This document shows positions 15,871 through 20,637 of a stretch of DNA of 20,637 nt, in pieces. Each line of letters begins with the position of its first letter. Position 1 is the stretch's first letter. The notes below the pieces were generated by a model. The model saw nothing but the letters and a program-made list of their open reading frames with translations, searched no databases and was not told the origin of the DNA. The stretch spans positions 15,158 to 35,794 of the forward strand of contig DIVA01000095.1 of assembly GCA_002435705.1 (NCBI GenBank), written 5' to 3'. Both the position numbers and the translations under genes were made by a program. This stretch comes from Bacteriovoracaceae bacterium UBA6144 (lineage in GTDB: Bacteria; Bdellovibrionota; Bacteriovoracia; Bacteriovoracales; Bacteriovoracaceae).

Positions 15871-17523
15871 CTAGGCGGCTTGAAAGGTGTAGTCGATGAC
15901 TTTTTCGAGATCGAGAACCGTGGAGGCTTTCCCTGTGCTCAAAATGGCATTCCCCTTGATGAAGGGAGAAGCAACAGTCGCGCCATTCGGAGCGCGCAGG
16001 AAGACCTGTTGTGTGCCGACGATGCGATCGAGGGTGAGCACAAAGTTTTTCCCGTGCTGACTGACGACAATACCCACGGGTTTGCTAGTGCTGGACGATG
16101 GATCTGTACTTGGAAGAGGTTTGAGGGGGATGATATTATCCCGCCAGCTCACACCAGTGAGACCGTTCTGCTTGATCGGTTTATAATCTGCCATCGAGAT
16201 GACCTCATTAACCTGTGAGATCGGGATGAGATAAGTGTTCTCACCGTTTTCTGTGATAAAGCAGTCAATCAAGTTGAGCGAGGTCGGGATCGTAAGAGTG
16301 AAGACCGAGCCAGCGCCAACTTGTGAAGATACTAGCACGTGGCCTCCTAGTCGATCGAGGGTTGTCTTTACCACATCCATGCCCACGCCACGGCCCGAGA
16401 TGTCGGAGAGTTGCTCGGCAGTTGAGAAGCTCGGTAGGAAAATCAGGTTCACTTTCTCTTGGTCACTCATAACAACTGAGGGATCTAAGAGACCCTTCTC
16501 ACAGGCTTTAGAGAAAATGCGTTCCGGATTTATTCCCGCACCGTCATCGCGAATAATAAACTTAAGACTACCACTATCAACTTCGAGGCTCAGGTGAATG
16601 AGACCCTTTCTCTTTTTGCCCGAATCAACTCTTTTCTGAGGTGCCTCGATCCCGTGATCCACAGAATTGCGGATGATGTGGGTGAGGGGATCGATGATCG
16701 TATCTAGTACGACCTTGTCGATCTCAAGCTCATGGCCTGTGAGTTGAAACTCAATCTCTTTGCCCGTGGCCTGGGCCACGTCGTTGGCGACACGTTGTAG
16801 ACGCCGCATGAGAGAATCAACCGCCACCATCCTAAGCGAGAAAGTGTTCGTTTGTAGTTCAAGGCAAGTTTTCTCCAACGATTCGATCGATTCAATAACT
16901 GATCGATCTGTGATTTTTCCTGACTTGATTGCGTATTGTAGCATGGATTTATAAACCGTAAGCTCACCGATGCCGAAGAGCAGCCTTTCAACTTTTTCTG
17001 CTTTTATACGAAAGCTTTCTTGGTATTTCTGCTGAACCTGCTCGGGAACTTGTGGTTGTGGCGAGGTTGTACTTTTTTCAATCTTGGGCTGTGTTCCTTG
17101 TGGGGGATTATCGTCAGGTTTGAGATGGTCAGCTTCAGTTGTTCCTGATTTCAGTTCCTTCGATTTTGATCGCACTTCACAAATGAATTCTTTCTTTGGT
17201 TCAAAATGACAATTGGTTGCTAAACCTTTTATCCATTCAGCGAGCAGGGAGTGAGAGTTTAGAAGATAACTGATAACAGAGCAGGCTTTTAGCTCTCCGT
17301 TTTTCATTTTAGTGATAACGTCTTCGATCTCATGAATCACTTCGCCAAAGAGCTTAAGCCCGCACGATCGAGACGAGCCCTTCAGGTTGTGAGCAATCCT
17401 GAAAAGTGAGTTGTGGTTTTCTGCCGTATCGTTCTCGCCAAGCTTCAGGCAGATCTCTTCCCACTGCAGGAGGAGCTCTTCAGCTTCTTCAAGAAAGAAG
17501 GGTAAGATATCTTGGTCAATCAT
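15871..17523 (-). CDS. cheA: CheA chemotaxis histidine kinase without P2 domain
   Basis: A 550-residue cytoplasmic kinase that autophosphorylates and passes phosphate to CheY and the CheB receiver. P1 (about 1-105) carries phospho-acceptor H45 in RIAHNLKGSSRSCGL. Residues 106-168 are a Pro/Ser/Lys-rich linker where P2 would be; no P2 fold is apparent, which fits the length (E. coli 654). P3, the dimerisation hairpin, covers about 170-240. The P4 ATPase (about 240-412) has the N-box HIIRNSVDHG (282-291), G1 DDGAG (326-330) and G2 GRGVGMD (377-383). P5, the CheW-like domain, runs from about 415 to the end. Only one base separates it from the MCP stop, and cheW follows after eight bases. Confidence 0.96.
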   Translation of the reverse strand: MIDQDILPFFLEEAEELLLQWEEICLKLGENDTAENHNSLFRIAHNLKGSSRSCGLKLFGEVIHEIEDVITKMKNGELKACSVISYLLNSHSLLAEWIKGLATNCHFEPKKEFICEVRSKSKELKSGTTEADHLKPDDNPPQGTQPKIEKSTTSPQPQVPEQVQQKYQESFRIKAEKVERLLFGIGELTVYKSMLQYAIKSGKITDRSVIESIESLEKTCLELQTNTFSLRMVAVDSLMRRLQRVANDVAQATGKEIEFQLTGHELEIDKVVLDTIIDPLTHIIRNSVDHGIEAPQKRVDSGKKRKGLIHLSLEVDSGSLKFIIRDDGAGINPERIFSKACEKGLLDPSVVMSDQEKVNLIFLPSFSTAEQLSDISGRGVGMDVVKTTLDRLGGHVLVSSQVGAGSVFTLTIPTSLNLIDCFITENGENTYLIPISQVNEVISMADYKPIKQNGLTGVSWRDNIIPLKPLPSTDPSSSTSKPVGIVVSQHGKNFVLTLDRIVGTQQVFLRAPNGATVASPFIKGNAILSTGKASTVLDLEKVIDYTFQAA

Positions 17524-17524
17524 A

Positions 17525-19018
17525 CTATTCAGCTTTTTTGAAGTGTTGATTGATCGATGTGTTCGCTTTCTTCGGTATGACGGACTGCTCGTTAGGTTTC
17601 TCTATGTTTTTCTTTTCTGAGAAGTCGGCGGCAATCACGTTTGAACTCGGAGCAGTTTCACTCGGAGCTTTGCCATCGAGGATGATGTTTGTGAGCTCAA
17701 CCAAGTTATTCAGCTTTTCTGCCTGCTCAGTCAGCGACTTCGCTGTCTTCTCAACTTGCATCGATTGTTTCTGTGTCTTCTCCGTGATTATTTTAAACTG
17801 CTGGAGAGCGATGGCGACTTCAGAAACACCTTTCTCCTGCTCCGTATTTGCTTCTGAGATTCCTTGCACACTTTGCACAATATTGTTCAAGTGGGTATAG
17901 ATTTCATTGAAAAGACCATGCGATTTCTGTGCCGATTCGGCACCTTTGGAGGTCATCTGGTTTAGACCAGAAACAAGCGACTCGACCTGCTTCTCTGACG
18001 TTTCGAGAAGGTTCTTGATCCCCTTTGACGCTGCTCCGGAGAGTTCCGCGAGTTTTCCAACTTCCTGTGCTACCACTGCGAAGCCCTTACCGTGCTGTCC
18101 TGCACGCGCGGCTTCGATCGAAGCGTTGAAGGAGAGAATCTGAGTTTTTGAGACGATCTCGTTGATGATATCCGTCTGGCGACGGATGTCTTCCATCACT
18201 TCGTTGAGGCTCTCAAGGTTTTTCGCTGCAGACTGGATGTGCGCGACCTGTTGGTTCATCTCTTCCATCGAGCTTTTTCCAAGGTGCGTGATCGCCTGCA
18301 TTTTTTCGGCGCCGTTCATGCACTCATCAATTTTCCCAGAGGTTTGTTTGATCATCGACTGCATCTCGGTCATCGAAGAGACGACCTCTTGCGAGGACGT
18401 TGACTGTTCGGTAGCGATCTGAAGCTGCGTTTCGGCCAGCTTCTTGAGGTCTAGGGCCGAATCTGTATTATTTTTAGCGACGTTCGAGAGTTCTCCCAAA
18501 GATGATCCCTGCGCTTTAATGAAGCGGTGAACCTTCATGGAAATCCATGCTACGGGAATAGCTTCTACGATCACAAACGTGGCGTGGAGTAGTACGATGC
18601 CAAGTGACGCTTCGTAATTAAACACGGAACTCGGAAGGAAGAAAAAGAAGGCCAAGTGGTGAACGGCGATGGTTGCGACAGCCGTGGCGACCACTTCGAG
18701 GGAGCCGAAAACAGTGATACACGCGAGCAGAACAAAAACACTAAAGTGCATCTCAATCATGCCCTTTCCGAGATGAATCAGAATTCCTGAGAATGACATC
18801 GTGGTGAATGCAATCAGCATGCTCGTTATTTTGTGATCCGGTTTTTTCCAATAAGAAAGTGCAGGCCCTGCCAGCATGAAAGGGGCGAGTCCTAAAGCCA
18901 CCCACAGTTGCGTCTCGAAGATCACGGCTGTGAGCACGAAGATAGGAATCAAAGCGGCAAGAGCAATGACAGACGCCTTATTGATACTTGCGGTGTATTC
19001 TCGTTCGAACTTTGTCAT
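17525..19018 (-). CDS. Methyl-accepting chemotaxis protein with multi-pass membrane sensor
   Basis: A 497-residue receptor. Instead of a periplasmic ligand domain, residues 15-160 form about five to six membrane helices. These carry histidines at H82 (GILIHLG), H91 (IEMHFS), H120-H121 (IAVHHL) and H145 (VLLHATFVIVEA). This arrangement recurs in a family of MCP and signalling proteins with multi-pass sensors, so sensing probably occurs in or near the membrane. No HAMP domain is evident: a short helix links directly to the cytoplasmic coiled coil (about 190-440). Its hairpin tip is KTQILSFNASIEAARAGQHGKGFAVVAQEVGKLAE (about 291-325), the site that binds CheA and CheW. The C-terminal 55 residues are low complexity, with no CheR-docking pentapeptide. 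GGGAGA precedes the ATG. Confidence 0.94.
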   Translation of the reverse strand: MTKFEREYTASINKASVIALAALIPIFVLTAVIFETQLWVALGLAPFMLAGPALSYWKKPDHKITSMLIAFTTMSFSGILIHLGKGMIEMHFSVFVLLACITVFGSLEVVATAVATIAVHHLAFFFFLPSSVFNYEASLGIVLLHATFVIVEAIPVAWISMKVHRFIKAQGSSLGELSNVAKNNTDSALDLKKLAETQLQIATEQSTSSQEVVSSMTEMQSMIKQTSGKIDECMNGAEKMQAITHLGKSSMEEMNQQVAHIQSAAKNLESLNEVMEDIRRQTDIINEIVSKTQILSFNASIEAARAGQHGKGFAVVAQEVGKLAELSGAASKGIKNLLETSEKQVESLVSGLNQMTSKGAESAQKSHGLFNEIYTHLNNIVQSVQGISEANTEQEKGVSEVAIALQQFKIITEKTQKQSMQVEKTAKSLTEQAEKLNNLVELTNIILDGKAPSETAPSSNVIAADFSEKKNIEKPNEQSVIPKKANTSINQHFKKAE

Positions 19019-19030
19019 GAACTTCTCCCT

Positions 19031-19573
19031 TTAGATGAGTTTTTTCCAGAGTGTTGATAAGAGATTTTGTTTTTTGGGAACGTAGCAGCCACGAACCGGA
19101 GCTGAGGCTGGGGTGCGATTTTGTTGCAAATCATCCATGACCCAATTAGTGAGAAATGTGGTCTTGGTGTGAGTGTAGCCACCTTCGTAGAGTAGCTTAT
19201 TTTTTTCAAACACGTGCAGCTGTGGGGCGCCATGAATTTTTTCAATTTCTGGAGATGATTCGGTCAGAGTGATTAGTTCCATGTGAACAGGGAACTCCGG
19301 TGCCGGAAACTCTTTCTCTTCGATCCAGTACACACGATGGAGCTCTTTTTCATTGGGAGGCAAAGTGGTGAGACGTTTAGCCACCTCTCTTGAGCAGCCG
19401 CATCCGGCATAGAGAAAGTGAAAGTAGATTTTCTTGTCAGCACTCGCTGTGAGCACTGGTTGTGCCATTGAGGTAAGCTTAAACACTCCCATGTGCGTGC
19501 TCATGAGAAAGGCGATCAGAAGTGTCGAGACAGCTAACCAAGCACCTACAAAAAACTTGAAGAGAATTTTCAT
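19031..19573 (-). CDS. Membrane-anchored thioredoxin-like protein with CxC motif
   Basis: A protein of 180 residues. One hydrophobic N-terminal helix (about 5-26) would anchor it with the rest in the periplasm. The domain has IYFHFLYAGCGCSRE with C58 and C60, a cis-proline loop GAPQLHVF (115-122) and LLYEGGYT (127-134), the order expected of a thioredoxin fold with a CxC instead of CxxC. A third cysteine, C163 in APVRGCYVPKK, lies near the end, as in similar delta-proteobacterial proteins I recall. I chose ATG 19573, which has AAAGGTGA upstream; starts at 19582 or 19585 sit too close to that site. It heads the chemosensory operon, 12 bases before the MCP, suggesting redox or metal input to the receptor. 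Function otherwise unknown. Confidence 0.72.
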   Translation of the reverse strand: MKILFKFFVGAWLAVSTLLIAFLMSTHMGVFKLTSMAQPVLTASADKKIYFHFLYAGCGCSREVAKRLTTLPPNEKELHRVYWIEEKEFPAPEFPVHMELITLTESSPEIEKIHGAPQLHVFEKNKLLYEGGYTHTKTTFLTNWVMDDLQQNRTPASAPVRGCYVPKKQNLLSTLWKKLI

Positions 19574-19585
19574 GACACTCATCAC

Positions 19586-19793
19586 CTTTTTTTATTTCGA
19601 GATCAATCATCGAACGTATGCTTATTTTTTTTTAGACAAAATTTTTGCCGAAAGATGGGATCTGCCTTTATTTTTGTTATTAAATTTTTGTCCAAGGGAT
19701 TGTTAAACATTAGGATGTCCTTAATAACTGACTGGATATTTTCTTTGTTGAGTTTTCTTAACAATTGCGGTTTCCTTAAGATTGAGGTGATCC
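19586..19793. other. AT-rich divergent intergenic region
   Basis: This region separates the chemosensory operon (minus) from the membrane-protein pair (plus), so promoters for both should lie here. It is strongly AT-rich with several T-runs. AAATTTTTG occurs twice (about 19639 and 19682). ATTGTTAA (19699-19706) and TTAACAAT (19758-19765) form an 8-bp inverted pair 51 bases apart. On the minus strand, TTGGAC lies 17 bases before AATAAA, a weak sigma-70-like pair. No convincing sigma-28 promoter was found. Confidence 0.35.
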
Positions 19794-20180
19794 ATGAATG
19801 TATTCATTTTAAAAGCAGCCGGTATCTACAATGTTTTATGGGGCGCCTTCGTAATATTTTTCCCAGGCCTCATGTTCGATCTCGCGGGCATGGAGACACC
19901 TAACTATCCCGAGCTGTGGCAGTGTGTGGGCATGATAGTCGGAGTCTATGGTGTAGGGTACTGGATTGCGGCGAGTGATCCGATCAAACATTTTCCAATC
20001 GTGCTTGTTGGTTTCCTAGGAAAAATTTTGGGACCCATTGGCTTTGCTCAGGCGCTGTGGACAGGTCGCTTCTCTCCAATTTTTGGTATTAACATTCTTT
20101 TTAACGATCTCATCTGGTGGATCCCCTTTTTTTTGATCCTGAAAGAGAAGTGGAAGCAGGATAAAAGTTTTCTGCGATGA
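19794..20180 (+). CDS. Conserved small multi-pass membrane protein
   Basis: A 128-residue inner-membrane protein with about four hydrophobic helices (roughly 5-25, 42-60, 68-88, 102-118). Between them is a polar loop FDLAGMETPNYPELWQCVGM. I recall close relatives with the same pattern (AGIYNxLWG, PNYPxxWQCVGMIVGVYGVGY, AASDPxxHxPIVLVGFLGK, NDLIWWIPF) in many environmental bacteria. Some of these are labelled alkyl hydroperoxide reductase in databases, but no such active site is present here, so that name should not be used. GAGGTGA lies just before the ATG. Its stop overlaps the next start (ATGA), so it is translated with the DoxX-like/DUF2071 gene. Function unknown. Confidence 0.85.
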   Translation: MNVFILKAAGIYNVLWGAFVIFFPGLMFDLAGMETPNYPELWQCVGMIVGVYGVGYWIAASDPIKHFPIVLVGFLGKILGPIGFAQALWTGRFSPIFGINILFNDLIWWIPFFLILKEKWKQDKSFLR

Positions 20181-20637
20181 TCTCCCGCACGCTACTTTCA
20201 CTGCTGCTGGCTAGCGCTGGTTTCTTTCATCTCATGGCCCCGTCGCTTTTTGATCCAGCGATCCCTTTTTCTTTTACGCTTGAAATAAATATTTTCGCCG
20301 GAGTCTTGGAGTTGCTCTTGGCTTTTGGTTTGTGGCTTCCCAAAACTAAAGACCTCTGTGCTCGCATGACGGCGCTGTGGTTTTTACTTCTGGTTCCGAT
20401 TCATATTTATGTCTCCGTTAAACAAATCCCCATGTTCGGATTCTCTCACCCCGCGCTCTTGTGGGGACGCACTCTCTTACAACCACTGCTTTTTTTGTGG
20501 GCGCTCAGCCTTCAGGACAAGGGCTGGATCATTTCCCAACGCTGGAGTGATGTTTTATTTTTGCACTACGAGGTCGAGCCTCGGAAATTGCAAAATCTAG
20601 TACCCTTTCCCCTTGATCTTTTCGAAGGCAAAGCTGT
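20177..20637 (+). CDS. DoxX-like membrane domain fused to DUF2071 (partial at right edge)
   Basis: Open reading frame of 153 visible codons starting at the ATG inside the ATGA overlap with the previous gene. Residues 1-115 contain four hydrophobic helices: MISRTLLSLLLASAGFFHLM, then INIFAGVLELLLAFGLWLP, a third around ALWFLLLVPIHIYV and a fourth around LLQPLLFLWAL. This is the DoxX-like pattern, including the helix-2 GVLEL. From about residue 122 the sequence becomes soluble, reading WSDVLFLHYEVEPRKLQNLV then PFPLDLFEGKA. This matches the opening of the DUF2071 (YqjF-like) family, whose usual start is W-x-D-hydrophobic-LFLHW-x-V. The gene continues beyond the window. The function of either domain is not established. 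Confidence 0.78.
   Translation, partial: MISRTLLSLLLASAGFFHLMAPSLFDPAIPFSFTLEINIFAGVLELLLAFGLWLPKTKDLCARMTALWFLLLVPIHIYVSVKQIPMFGFSHPALLWGRTLLQPLLFLWALSLQDKGWIISQRWSDVLFLHYEVEPRKLQNLVPFPLDLFEGKA

Noticed and set aside
19586..19793. Flagellar sigma-28 promoter for the chemosensory operon
   Set aside because: The best candidate (TAAA, then GGCAAAAA after 17 bases) matches only about five of eight -10 positions, too weak in AT-rich DNA.
19794..20180. Alkyl hydroperoxide reductase annotation
   Set aside because: The protein is a four-helix membrane protein with no peroxiredoxin active site; the name appears to be a propagated database error.

Overview
The window looks like a compact chromosomal segment of a Gram-negative bacterium. 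It has roughly balanced base composition, tightly packed operons, lipoprotein and outer-membrane signals, and RlmG, LdhA and SerA close to their proteobacterial forms. Family content (catalase-like and SOUL lipoproteins, a CheX-containing chemosensory operon, a DUF2071 protein) would fit a Bdellovibrionota or 'deltaproteobacterial' organism. That placement is inference from gene content, not from a phylogenetic marker. I see no tRNA, rRNA, insertion sequence, phage gene or CRISPR array, and no gene-free stretch over 300 bases.

Left part. A minus-strand operon (3365 down to 1) encodes a SOUL heme-binding lipoprotein, a catalase-fold lipoprotein and an ABC exporter that runs off the left edge. 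Divergent from it is a plus-strand trio (3449-5969): the 23S rRNA methyltransferase RlmG, a two-CBS-domain protein and an ATP-grasp ligase. A minus-strand pair follows (7880-5970): a small outer-membrane beta-barrel gene broken by a one-base frameshift, then fermentative D-lactate dehydrogenase, whose best start is a GTG at 6983.

Middle. At 8061-8414 lies a small 'translational machinery'-type protein with a strong 11-bp stem-loop behind it. At 8563-10710 is a CHASE-PAS histidine kinase gene interrupted by an in-frame TGA exactly at the invariant first glycine of the G1 ATP-binding motif. The rest of the kinase domain is intact downstream, and the TGA sits in a perfect 7-bp palindrome. A 77-residue gene is start-stop coupled to the kinase's original end. 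A small cysteine-containing secreted protein (minus) and phosphoglycerate dehydrogenase SerA (plus) follow.

Right part. A complete chemosensory operon on the minus strand (19573 down to 12644) reads: membrane-anchored thioredoxin-like CxC protein, multi-pass histidine-rich MCP without HAMP, CheA without a P2 domain, CheW, a CheR-REC-CheB fusion, a CheX-type phosphatase, and a single-domain CheY. Most junctions are ATGA overlaps or gaps of 1-12 bases. Signal would pass from the membrane receptor through CheW/CheA to CheY, with adaptation enzymes in one polypeptide and CheX removing the phosphate. No flagellar or pilus gene is nearby, so the output is unknown. Divergent from this operon is a plus-strand pair: a small membrane protein and a DoxX-like/DUF2071 fusion cut by the right edge.

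The most notable points are the kinase nonsense codon with its palindrome, the CheR-REC-CheB fusion, the coupling of a thioredoxin-like gene to a histidine-rich receptor, and three convergent gene pairs whose stop codons abut or overlap.
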